Source: Psettodes erumei
Lineage: Eukaryota > Chordata > Actinopteri > Pleuronectiformes > Psettodidae
Assembly (NCBI GenBank): GCA_016785225.1
Contig: JAFBJZ010000603.1
Coordinates: 62,001-126,000, forward strand
Length of the DNA: 64,000 nt
Direction of reading: 5' to 3'
The notes beneath the pieces were generated by a model, which was given only the letters and a program-made list of their open reading frames with translations, was not told where the DNA came from and searched no databases. The position numbers were made by a program, and so were the translations under genes. Below, in pieces: positions 1 through 12,700 of this stretch. Numbering within the stretch: position 1 is the first letter of the stretch; every line of letters begins with the position of its first letter.

Positions 1-3000
1 AAAAGCATCCAGAAATTCACTTAAGTGATCCTGAGCACTCTGAGGGAATGCATCAACCAACAAAGTGGTTGTGACAAATTTGATCTTGGCTTTGTTGGTA
101 AATGCAGCTAAACATGAAATGGTTTAATATTCTGGATAGTAATTTTAATTGAATTAATTTCAGAGGACATTGTAAGTCGGTGATGGTGTCATAAAACACT
201 TGTTATTGCTGCTGTTCATCACTGTGATGTAAATTATGCCCAGTGATTGCTCAATGATGCTTTCCTTCAGGGACATGACGTTGTTAAAAAAAAAAAAATG
301 TAATTGGCTCCAAAGGGCACACGATGTGTTAGTGCCATGAGGGAGGAACACAAAAGGGGGTTATTTTCTCTGCAGCTATGTTTTTTTTCCTCCCCACTGA
401 CATCCTCGCACTGTGCTACATTCAGCAATTCTACTCTCCGTGTAGATAAAAACTGGTGAAATTAAAAAAAAAGAAATGCTTATTTCACAAATGGCGATAA
501 CGAAAGTCGACAGTACGTGGCACACGGGGGGGAGAAGTGAGCGATTCCATTTCAAAATGAGACCTGAGATTTGTGCGTATATACAAAAAAAAGATAAAGG
601 GAAACAGTAAGTGACATTAAAGTAAAAAGCTCTATGAAATATTGAAGACACATTGTAACAAAAGACAGTTACAAAGCTGCAACATTTATGACAATCTAGT
701 CCTGCGTGCTTTTAAAAAGGCAGCGGTGGGGACATATACATTTACAGCGGTTACAGGAATATAACTTTTGTAGATTTCACACGCATTGTCCAAGTTTGTT
801 GTGAGTGCATCATAACCACCTCATCATCTCCTCCTCCTCCTCCTGTGGATGTGTGCTCGGCCCCTGACTTGGGAGTTGATGTGGTCAGCTGGACAGATGA
901 GACACGGGGGTCTGTGTGCAGCAGGAATCCTGCCCTGGACATCATGGCTCAGCACACTGACAGCTGGTGCACCCCCGCTGTTTTTTCGTGAGCGTGTGCG
1001 CTTGTTTGGGCGCGCGTGCGTTTTAGGTCAGTGGAATCGTCTCGAGAGAGAGAGAGAGAGAGAATAGCAGCTGCAGAAAAATATCAGATCGCAAACTTGA
1101 CACGTTTCTTTTGAAAAAGCACAAGAATCCAAATTGTTCTCCTTGATTCTTTGTTGTTTTCTTTTTATTTATGGAAACGCTGCAAGGCACGCAGTTACGT
1201 AACTGTTATTGGGCCCCAGCAACCAATCCAGCATGTTGTATCAATTAAATCATCTTCATTGGCCAAATGATCAACAAGGGAGATGTTTAGCAGTGTTTGT
1301 TGTTTGTGTGTGCGTACAAAATGATCTGGCAATGGGCTCAGATGCATTTAAGAATTAATGACAGCTTTAGCCAATCACATGCAGTGCCCATAGTGCTGCT
1401 GTATGTCTATTTGATTTGTGCATTGACCCGCAAGAAGTCTGTTAAGTGGCTGCTACTCCCCGTGTGTGTGTGCGTATGTGTGCACGTTGACTTTGAAGTA
1501 CATTGTGTCGTGACAATAATCTGAGCCAATTTACTACGCATCAGTCCACCATTATGGGTTTGATATAAAGCGGTACGTGACTAGAATGCCCTTCCCATAA
1601 AATGACAATTTATTTCTCTAAAGAAATTACGTGTTTAACCTCATTAACCTAAAGCGCATGTACTAAAATGGAAGACTAACCCCCACGCCTTTTGACACTC
1701 ACGAGCATACGCACACACAAACACAAATTGGAAACATCATCAAAAGTTGAGAGATCACGTTGAATGTGACCCCTGCAAATGAGGAGCCGGCAGCGAGTTA
1801 ACAGCGTCAGGAGTTCATCAAGCCGTCCTCGCCACTCGTCAGGTGTCCCGGGCGGCTTCAGTTTCGTTCTCCGTTTCAGCGTCGTCTGTTCTCCGTGAGT
1901 TGATTAACCTGGCAGGTGTGAGGTGAGTCTCGCCCACTGTTTCACTGAGCTGTCCTCTTCAGTCTGCGGGGAGTACAGAGGGTCAGACCGGCCGGCTAAT
2001 AGCGGTGGTCACAAAGCTGGAAGCCGGCCCATTAGAGGGAGCCGCCGTCATTAGGACCAGCGCACTTTCAAATAACCTGACCTGCTGGTCCCGCACTGTT
2101 TATTAGCAAAGTTTCGTCTCTCCGTTAGAGCAATTATACTCGCTGTTCATGATGAACTGTGGCCTTTTCCCTTGACGCCCCATGAGATGAGACGCAAAGC
2201 ACTCACACTGTAGTAAATAATGGCAGTTGGGTTGTCCTGAATAGAGAGCTGCCATATTAATGACATTTCCTTCTCAGCAAAATGTGTTGCAGTAATAAAG
2301 TGCTCTGGGAAAATGGGGGAAAAGGCAAAGTGTCAGCAAGTGATGTATGTCGTTCATTGGACACAGAACATTTAGTTTTCATTAAGAGTTAAACATGTAC
2401 ACAAAACATTAATGGGGTTCAGCGGCAGCCAGCAGCGGCCTGCTTCACTGTGTCTCATCCTGATAAATTAGAAACTCAGCACACGGGTGGGAAAAAAAAG
2501 AAGAAAGAGAGCCATTAATTTAATGTGTAGTGGGGGAGGAACTGACAGATAATGTCTTCATCCAAAGATGTGTTTATGACGCAACGTAATATCATCCCTG
2601 ACCTGGGCAGCAGCGAGCTGCAAGGATGAACGAAGGCTGGGCGAGGGAGGAGCGCAAGCGAGAAAGGTCAGCGTGAGTGTTGCCGTTTCATTATGAAAGA
2701 TGTGGACTCCCGTCCTCTCCTGCTGCACAGGGAGTGATGGAGAAGGTTGTTAATGCCTGGTCTGTCAGCCATATTGGATTCAGGGCAGTAAATTAATATT
2801 ACACTTCTTTTAAAGGGGTTTTATTTTGGGATTTACTGGTCTCCCCTGAGTGCCGGTGGTGTAAAGAGGTTATTTCCCTGTTTCCACTCCTTTCGCTGTC
2901 CTCTCGCTATCTCTCGCACGAGGCTAATATGTTTAGAGAGAGAGAAAGTGTGTTCACGGAGGAGGGATGTGTGCGCTGTAGGCTCCATTGTGTCATTCAG

Positions 3001-3723
3001 CGTTTGTGTTGAACATTTTTCAATGGGCGTAAAAGTTTTGAAGAATTGTCCCCCTGAAGGACAGATCCTCTCTCTCCACTTACTGGACATGTGTCTTCCC
3101 TGCTCTCTCCTCCCCTCTATGTCATGTAAGATTCTGGAGGAGTAAAACCTGCATCTACTGTATATTGGATGTGATTTTAAGTTAACCGGCTGTCGAGCTG
3201 TCAGTCATCTCTAACCTTCCCTGCCAAACTCCCTCTCTCACTTAATGTGGGTAGAGTAAGAGTCCTGGTTGAAGAGCCATATAACACAGTGTGGAGTGGC
3301 CTAGTGGCTGAGATAGGATTTATGGTCACCGGTCCATCAGCAGCGATGTTAAAGGGCTGTGATTAAAAGCTGGAGTAAAGACATGGACTCCAATACCCCA
3401 CCGACCCAGTCACGCAGGGCCCAGCTCTGTCACTGCCAACTCTAATGCAAACAGCTCTCTCTCTTTCTCACTCTATCTGTCCATCTGTGTTCTCTCTGTC
3501 CTCTCCAACCTCTTTCATATGCATACGTACTGTATGAGCTGCATTTCCTCAAGGGCACTCAGGCTCTGCATTAGATATTTGGTGTCTGCTCTGTTTACAC
3601 TCACAACAGCGGCGCAGGAGAGGTTCGGCTCCTGCCTCATGTCAACTTTGAAAACTTAAAAGCTTCTTCATTTCTATATTTTGGCATCCCTCTAAAATCT
3701 CCTCTGTTGCTCATCCCCCGAAG
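1..3723 (+). other. 3' part of unc5a intron 1
   Basis: No coding exon is recognisable. The stretch holds a CTC run near 828-844, a GA microsatellite at 1044-1063, and a slightly GC-rich, TAAT-containing segment around 1960-2170. The first intron of UNC5 genes is normally long, and the missing upstream exon should encode the signal peptide. The end is a pyrimidine-rich acceptor, with AG at 3722-3723. Confidence 0.75.
1044..1063. repeat. (GA)n microsatellite
   Basis: Ten uninterrupted GA units, directly readable, lying in intron 1. Confidence 0.9.
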
Positions 3724-3939
3724 GTTCCGAGCACACGGCCACCGCGGCGCTTCCCGCCGCCTTCTCGGATCTGTTACCTCACTTCCTGGTGGAGCCGGAG
3801 GACGAGTACATCGTGAAGAACAAGCCGGTGACGCTGACCTGCCGTTCCACCCCGGCCACGCAGATCTACTTCAAGTGCAACGGCGAGTGGGTTCACCAGG
3901 ACGACCACTTGATTGAACGGACAGTTGACCCGGCCACAG
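3724..3939 (+). CDS. unc5a: unc5a window exon 1: start of Ig-like domain 1
   Basis: 216 nt, phase 1 to 1, residues 1-73. A short Ala/Thr-rich linker after the signal peptide (residues 2-16) leads into LLPHFLVEPEDEY and the Ig1 strands, with Cys40 and Cys52 in LTCRS and YFKCNGEW. In UNC5 proteins these pair with two cysteines of the next exon (Cys101 and Cys99 here). The acceptor is ...cccccgaag|gttcc and the donor cacag|gtacac. The phase-1 start fits a signal-peptide exon upstream. An alternative acceptor AG at 3730-3731 would break that phase, so I prefer 3724. Confidence 0.94.
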
Positions 3940-6740
3940 GTACACACAACAAACTTGCTCTTTCCAGTCTGAAGAATGACATACACCATTTATTTCCTGG
4001 CACAAACATGGCTCCTTCTGGGCATCCTTTCAGCTGAGATGAGCTGTGTTTTCACCTGTTTTCGGATGCTTGCCAGAGATGTGTGACATGTGCGGCTCCA
4101 CAGATACATTATGTAAAGTGTTTGCATGCTGAAACTAAGGTTTGCAATTTGCCTGCGATTACTGTGCTCCATCAAGCTCTTGGCTCATCCTCCAGCCTAT
4201 TTAGCCTGCCAGTCTCATAATAAGCACATTGGTTTCAATCTCAGAGATCTTCTCAATCACCTTGGAGACCTGTTTGTTTGTCTCTCTGTTGTGCTGCAAT
4301 CCCCCGCCTCCGCCGTCAGTGTCATAAACACATATGACACTGATGTGGTGTGATTTAGCAACGATCCGCAAATTCAAACCACCCATTCACATCCTGATGA
4401 CTGATGGGGAACGACGAATGTAGTTTTTCTGGGGGAGCGGGAGCGCAAACACGCATGCAAATGCTCAATCAGATTTGCAGCTCTAGATAACAAATAGGTG
4501 TTTTAAAAAAAGAACATGCTGGACACAATGGCCGACCATGACACGCAAAGACGGGCACACCCGTCAGCTCCTGCACACATACATTTGATATAGATATGAA
4601 AGACATTCAAAGCAGGAAGGGGCAATGGCTAATTTAAGCAGTAATGCGTCCATTCGCATGCCCAATTTGCCTCTTTGTTTTCAGATAGAGAGCAGTGCTT
4701 TTTATCCATTTAATCTACAGGGTTTGGCATTCACATGCAAGATCCCAGCAAAAATGTTAAAACTGTTAAAAAAAATGTCATGGGGGGGTGACTAAATGTC
4801 AATTCCACCTGACACTTTTGTAGGAAAGAGCACAAATATTCACCCATACTGAGGCTTTGATTGGTGTACAGGCAGACTCTTCTTCTCCCACTCTTGTTCA
4901 GTTTTAAAAAATAAAATAAAAAAACTGTATTTTTAATATTCTCTCCTGCGAGAGTGACTTTGAGGCATGGTGAGTGATCGCAGCACCGATTTTCTGCGGT
5001 ACTGGAGCTGTTCCCTTGTAGCACTGAAGTTAGAAGACACTAAAATGTGGCTGTATTTCCACAGAGTTAAGTTTGTGTCACTTCTTTGAGCATATTGACG
5101 ACACTTGGAAGAGGAACTGAATACACCCTGCATCTCGGCCGTAGCTCATCATGTCGCGCCGTAAACCTGCTCTCAGTCACGCTGTCTTCAGCTGTTTTTT
5201 TTACTCTTTGTATTAGGCACATTTTTTGATGCAGGAGACATTTTGGATCCAGACCCTTGTGAATAATGGCAATGAAAGAGTATGATAAGTTAATTGCAGT
5301 TTCTGTTTTGTGAAGAGAAAGCAAACACTCAAGGGAGCGCTTGAGGATTTGGACCATTAAGAAGAAATTGCCAGTGAGTCAAAGCTGATAAAAATTTGAT
5401 CAGTTTCCAACGCGGTCTACCTTCCTATGTTGTTTCTTTAACAGTTGTGCTGTCACGGTTTCTCCCAGTTGTCGAGGGGAGGGATGCAAATTAAAAGTTA
5501 GAGTAAGAGTTTCTAAGCACAAATAAATGTCAGTCCTCAGTGAGCCATGACATAGTAAAAGTACATTGAAGTACATTATTGAATTACTTTTCCGTGAGCA
5601 AACTGGTACTTTAAGTGTAATATAAGCAGTTTGATTGCTTGCAGGGGTTACTTTCTGAACTGAACTGCTTTAAATGTCACCTCAACAAGAAATCTAGCTT
5701 ATGGAATCAGTGTAGGAGATTCGTCACAGAGATGGACCAACCTGTCATGTGTGAGAGCAACTTTTTTCAGCTTTTTACATTGCCACACATGCATGACGAT
5801 AGGCTGCAGATAGGGAAACTGACAAAGTGGCAGCATGAAAGGACAGACAGTTACATGGGTGGATTTGTTCTCTCTTTTAGATTTCCATTCAAATTAACAG
5901 AGAGCAGTCGCTAGAAGTTTAAATAAGTCTCTCTCCACCTTTGAACATTTGACAATTTTTTAAAAATTTCAGCCACAATGGCACTGTGAGAGAATCTCTA
6001 TATGCATGTCACCACACCGCGCCTTCTCACAACAGTTCAAAAAGGTAAACCGTGCCTTTAAGATAAGGTTAAAGGTAGGGGAAATGTCTAATAACTTGCT
6101 TACTGTAGAAAGTACTACAGTTCATATAAACTTGTTCCCTCATTACCTGCTTATTTAAGTGCATGTAAATGCTGTGATTGTATGGCCGGTTATTTGCGCC
6201 TCTGAATTTAACGCAGCTCACAAACTTTTGACATTGTGGAGACGGCTGCTTAACTTTGAGGCGATGGATATGAATTGCGTTTTGTCAATACCAAGTTTAG
6301 TAAGGAACACGATGTGCCCCATAAATGGCAGAGTTTATGGGGACATCACATTACCAATGCAACACTGCTCTGCCAACATTTAATGATGATGGACCATTTG
6401 CCATGTGGTTATGAGGCCTTATAGTCAGCATTTATTTGTCTGTGAAAGAGATCTGTCACAACGGGCACCCCGAACCTCTGCAGCAGCGAGGGGCTCCGCC
6501 TTTACAAATCCTGTGAAGTTCCAAGGCCTCCTCGCAGCTCTCCATCCTGCTGCCTTTGATGATGGATCTGTCATACGTGGAGCAGTGCAGTTATGAAGGA
6601 CACATGGTTGTCCAGAGGTATGGCTGCTCCAAGGTACCTGCATCGATCTCTCAAACACACGTGCTGTTTAATGTCAGCGCTGCCCTGAGGAGTTTACTGA
6701 TGGCTCCCTATAATCCCCCCTTCCTGCAAGAAACATGTGT

Positions 6741-6781
<41 letters not shown>

Positions 6782-9700
6782 ACGCGCCTGTGTGCAGTAC
6801 AAGCCTGTCCTCTCACCCTGATCGTCACAGTCACACTGGACTGAAACTCGTACCTGTTGCCAAGCAACCAGGACTTCTGTCACACCAGTAGCTACCTGAT
6901 ATCAATACGATGCCTTGGGGAGGGGGGAATGTGGAGTTCGCAAGCGTGCTGAAATTATCAAAAAAATGATTGATAATTTAAGCAGTGTAACAGTGAAAAA
7001 TCACCTTCCCAAAATCACCCATTTCTCTGTGAAGAAAGTTTTTATGCGATATCCCACCTGACTCGTCTCTGCCAGTGCTTTGAATCCCTGCATGTTTTCT
7101 GCATTAATAACTTTCACTGGCATGTGTCTTAACACTGATTGGGATTCTCCTCAAGAACGCCTGTTACTTAATTATGTAAATGAAGAGTCAAAGCTTTGAC
7201 GTGAATGCTCTGAATTCCAATAGTAAAATAATGGAAATGGCACATCAGACACATCAGAGTCAATAGTCACTGGAGGAGATGGTGCACTCATTTGTTCTGC
7301 TGTCCTTTGTTCTCCATGATAATCCTTCTTTCAGTCCATTAACAATAAGGTGCAAATACAGACCCATTTGTCATAAAGAGTAAGATATATAAAAGTAAAA
7401 TGATCAATCATTATCATAGTAATTGTTATTTTTATATCATAAGTAGTCTTAAAAAATATAAATGGACTATTGGTTTTGTCACTGCATGTGGGAGAATTGT
7501 TTATTAATGGAAGAAAAAGAGTTGCTGCAAGCTCCACAAGCATTGTCTCATTGCTTCTGAAAAGGTTTGACTTTATAAATTTGTATGTTAACCAGCAATT
7601 TAAACATGTAACACATACAAAATGAAATTGGAAAAATCTGAAGATTTATTTAGCATTTATTTAACCAGGAAAGCCTCTTCAGTTATAAAAAAAATGGGGC
7701 ATTTTCAGTTGTTTTCAATTCCTGGTCAAGATATAGGCAGAGTAATGACTATAAACAAACAAAATATGATAGAATCAGTTGTGAAATCATGTGAAATGTA
7801 AAAGATTTCATCTTAAAACCCATCAAAATCATACCTTAGATCAATCTAAGCACTTTCCAAGACTTACTTGCGACTAACACATCAAGATTTGAAAAATACC
7901 CCACAAACATCAGCAGCCAGTAAAGACACTGTCCAGTTTCTGTTCCGATGATTTCAATTTGTAAAGAGACGCCAGATTTTGCAGTCTTAAAAATAACACG
8001 CAGCAGATGGAGCAGCATACATAAAAGTTCTTTTACCCACTTCAAGAGGCTTACAGCATCAAAGATAAGGTTGTATCACAGCCCCAAAATGGAGCAGAGC
8101 GAGGTTAAATTTGAGCAAGGTGTTACAGATCTAATTCTACTTAGCAGAATAGGAATTCTCATTTCCTCATAAGAGCCGAGATGATGACAGTATACTGAAT
8201 ATTATCAGATGAATTATGTTTTTCCATACTTTCTGTATCAGCGCAATGAGACCTGCATGATTAATGTTGCATCAATTTGCAACATTAATCATACAGGTCT
8301 CATTGCGCTGATAGTTGTATCAGTTAGTTGTAGGGATGGGAATCAGTAAGATTTCTTGCCTTTTTTGTTAATGTTTTTTTCATTGATACCAAGGCAGTCA
8401 ACGATTCAGCTTATTGGTCTGATTCTTTATTAATTCCATTAATGATTCCTATTCAATCTTCTGTGTGAAATAAAAGTCCGTCTCCACAGGTTTGAAGTGT
8501 CATTATGGAAAATTAGAAAGGTAGGTATAAGACATACATGTGTGTGCAAAACCTCCACTGTTCCTCTATTTTTGTTTAGGTTTTATATTAAGAAATCTGT
8601 TAATTCTGCCTGTGTGGCACTAATTTTACTATAACAGATACTATTTACCTTTGGTGACAGATGCACTGCTCATTTGGGAAGCAGCAGCACTCATGCATAC
8701 AGTGTCAAAAACCTGGCATTCCTAGAATTTAAGCCAATGTTGCGTATAGAGACATTTCAGCATACTGCTGGTGTTTCCACCCTCACATGAAATGACATTT
8801 TACAGACGTTACAAGCAGCACCGTTGTCATTTATCTTTCAGAAATGTTGCCACGCTTTGCACCATTTCTTCCTCTCCATAAGGATTCCTTCTTGTTTCCT
8901 GCTCGTTTCTAGCAGTGTACATGCAGCACACATGAGAGGTGTAATTTTCAGAAAAACATGGTGGCATCAATAAAGGAGCTGATAAGCTCTAAGGGGTATG
9001 ATCCAGATGGTCAATCTGGAGCCAGTTCTTGATTCCCATCACGACAAAGTGGGATCGCTTTATGGCAATATCAAACTTTTATGTGAATGTTGTACGAGTG
9101 TGAAGAAGCCGTTTAATTTGTCAGAAAATTTCTTTTTCTGTTTTGTGTGAGATAAGCGGTAAGGAACCAACTTCAGACTTCTGTGACATAAGTCAAACTA
9201 GACTGCCTGTTAACAAATGCATGTCTGATACCCTGCACTCTTAAAGCCACCTTCCCTCAACTGCTGAGGTATTCACACCAAGAACATCAAGGCTTTCCAC
9301 AATGACCATGGATTCCCAATTACTTTTGTGAATCTTTTCACTCCTTAAGTTATATTAAATGGGAAAACAAAGTGATCAAAGAGAGCAAAAGCTGTGATCG
9401 ATAATCAGTTCACCTTCATGCAGAAGAAGCGAGTTGAAGTAAAATCAGAAACGGGGCCGTTTCACAGATAAATTGGTCTGGCCCTGCACAGCAGAGGCAA
9501 TATTCAGCAAAGCCTATCCGTGTCCACTCCCAGCAGACTCAGGCAAACGTCAAAGTAACTTGAAGGGTTGAAGTTAATAACGGACCCAGGTCTGAGGTGC
9601 AGACATGCTTCAGTCAGCCTGCTCAATATTCAAAGCTCAGGCTGTAGAAACATGACATGTGGTTAACCATTTTGAGCAGATGTGACCTCTGACCTCATCA

Positions 9701-12700
9701 GACAGGTCTGTTTATTGAAACTGATTCTGTCAAGAAAAGACAAAAGAGCTGCTCCACCTGACTGTGTGTGTACTGCGCAGTTACGAATAGACCTACTAAC
9801 ACCCTTTTGTGTTGTGTGAACACTTTGGACCCCCTCTCACACACACACACACATACAGATGGGGCCACTTGTCTCCAAAGCTCCTTTGAACGTGGAAAAG
9901 GAAAGAGATGTCACAATTTGTCCTTCCTCTCCTGGTATCAATGTCCCGTATTGATCCATCCTTGAGTCTATCGGTTCTCATTACCTGTCCTCAGTAACTT
10001 ATCTCAATTGTTATGGCTGTGACTGCTTCCAAAGCCCCAACCGGCTCCGTGTCTTTCCCAGGTCATCCTTTATAGTGCAGGAGAAAAGGGAGATGTCTGG
10101 CTAGTCCTAATAAAGACATATCCCCTCCGAACAAATCAATGCTGACAGTGTGTTTGCATAGATTAGGAGATTCTCGCACACTATGATTTCTCATCAGACA
10201 CATGATGAGGAGAAGGGAGATTGGCATTTGAGTGGATGACTGCTGTATGGGCCAGACTGATTTGATTTTGTTTGCATTTCATCTGCCAGCATTGATGGAA
10301 GCGATTTAGATCCGTGCGTCGCATTGTCAGCGGTGCAGCAAACCCTCTCAGGTGGAAAATACATGCATTTCATTTCATTCCTAATAATAATAAAACTCAG
10401 CAACTGCCTTATATATAGGTGGGGGGGGATTATATTTTCTTTGTTGATTGAACTGGATGTCGACATGGCTTGGACAATGAAAAAGGAAGATGATGGAGAA
10501 TAATCAATTGCTACAGGTGTGCCATTAATTTTTTATTGTACAGTGGAATCATAAACACAATACCAATAAACTCTTTAATATTCAATTTTTGCACCCCTAC
10601 ATATCATTTCATACCGCTATAAAGAAATATAACCTATTGCTTTTACCTCCCGGTTTATCAGCTCCAGCTCCTGTCCTCTGTCGGTCCTTTGAAGTCTAAA
10701 TACCACATATGACGTAGTCAGTAAATCTTTTAAAACCATCCATCACTTTCTGAATAGAACTAATAATGTGTTATGGCACCACTGGGCCAACCCCAATGTC
10801 TGCAAACCAGCGAGGATTCATTTGTGTTAAATATGTATTTTCTGATCCTGGATTGTAATGTGATGACATATTTAATTTCTGATCTAAGGGGGAGATAAGA
10901 TAGGCTTTGCTGGAATGATCTGTAACCTTTATTTTAATACCTCAGTACTTATCCATGGTATTATAGCAGCCAATCAGGTCTCTCAATTTCACCCACTCTC
11001 CCCTCTCTCTGTCCCTGTATTATATATTTTTCCCTCTCGTTTTCTGAGCCCTGTATAGGTCAACATCGTGGACTTTACCGTTACCTTTACTGCAGGCATA
11101 TAGGAGGTGCTGTTACATGAGTGACATGACATTAAGTGAAAAAAGCATGGGCGAGCTCACCGACATTTTGCTGTTGTCAAAATTGTGGTTAATTCAGAAC
11201 AGCTCTCCTAATAGCATTGGGCCCACACAACAGTGATTAAGCATGATCTCTAATGGAATATTGAAGAACAGTCCTGCTGCAACTTAAGCAAAACCTGATA
11301 GGTCTGCCAGCCAGCATCTAATGAACAGAAGGAAATAAGAGAATGGGGGTGGGGGGACAATATAGTCCTAAATGAATGAAAGGGCCTTGTACCACCTGCT
11401 AAGCATCGATCAGTAGCCAAGGGGACTAATTGATAATGCATTATTAGCTGCTACCCCATAATGGGGCTTGTATTTCATCCTGTCCTTGATTGCAGGACAT
11501 AGGGGGAAGGATTTGGCCATGAAGCACCGAAAAACAGATGGCAAGGTGAATTGTTCCCATGACACATCTGCCAACGTGTTCTATTAGGCTTCACAGGCAG
11601 GTCAGCCCGGTGTCTGCCAGTATGTGTGTGTGTGTGGAGGCAGACCTTTCTCAAAGCAAAGCAACACACCTCAGAGTGAGAGGGAGGTGAAAGTGGATTT
11701 AATTGAAGCTGGTGTTTGCCTGGCCTTGAAACAACTGCGAGTGTGTTTGGGACCAGCGAGACAGAAGTGAGGCAAGCCGAATTAAACACCAACCAGCTGT
11801 GCTGATTGATCTCGCCGATAGACTCATGAGAAGGCAATACCTCTCGGTGTCTCCGACTTTGTGCAAGTCGTATTTTTATTTGGAAATTCAGAGTACACAG
11901 GGTCTGTTCCCTTGAAGTTGGTCTTGACATGTAGGAATAATGAATTTCAAAATTAACTGCAATTAGTGGAACAAAAGTGGGGAAAAAAATAATTACCATT
12001 TGTCAAGCAACAACGCTGGCGTTCCAATCTCCCACACATACAGCCTTTGTCCTCCCACCAAAACATATTCCACGTCAGCCTCACGCTTTGCTTTCTCCAA
12101 AGTAATTTTGTGTTTGTCAGTCTCACAAAAGCTGCGCCCTTGCTAGAAAGTTGGAATATGCTCAGCAGCCTTACTTGCTCTTTCTTTTACAGTAGTTCAA
12201 CTTATTTATTTTCCATGTCTGGTAAAGACAGACATGTTATCAATATTGTCCACCAAGCCTGAACTTGTAGTTTGCGTGTGCAGTGCGTTCAGTGGAATGT
12301 GGAGCACAGGCATTTAAAAATCTGTCTGATCATGGTGAATTTATAATTTTTAAATGATAATAGATCACTGCTCCTCTGTGCTGCCTCGTGCACAGTGTTT
12401 TAACTTTAACAATTTCAAGTGTTCAAGCAAAGTGCATTTTAAAGTACATTTCCAGAGGCACACAGAAGCCTGTGTACCTTTCTGGAAAGCAGCTTGGTCC
12501 TCAGAGCTACATGGAAGTATTTGCTCAGATCTGTGTAACAGTGGTTCTAAGCTTTCTGTGCCCTAACCGTGACATCTGAATAAAATGTGGGCTGTGTGCT
12601 GCAATGAAATGCAGCACATGCATTACCCAGGCCAGTTGTACTGCCCTTGTGCTGAGCAAATAGAGGCCAAAGTTGCAAATGTGCTCTGATTCCACAATGC

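Noticed and set aside
1779..1898. Short ATG frame in a GC-richer patch as the missing signal-peptide exon
   Set aside because: The 39-residue Arg/Ser-rich peptide is not a signal peptide and has no suitable phase-1 donor.
11475..11999. 174-codon open frame on the minus strand
   Set aside because: No domain, and it includes a CA-repeat translation. Reads as intron.
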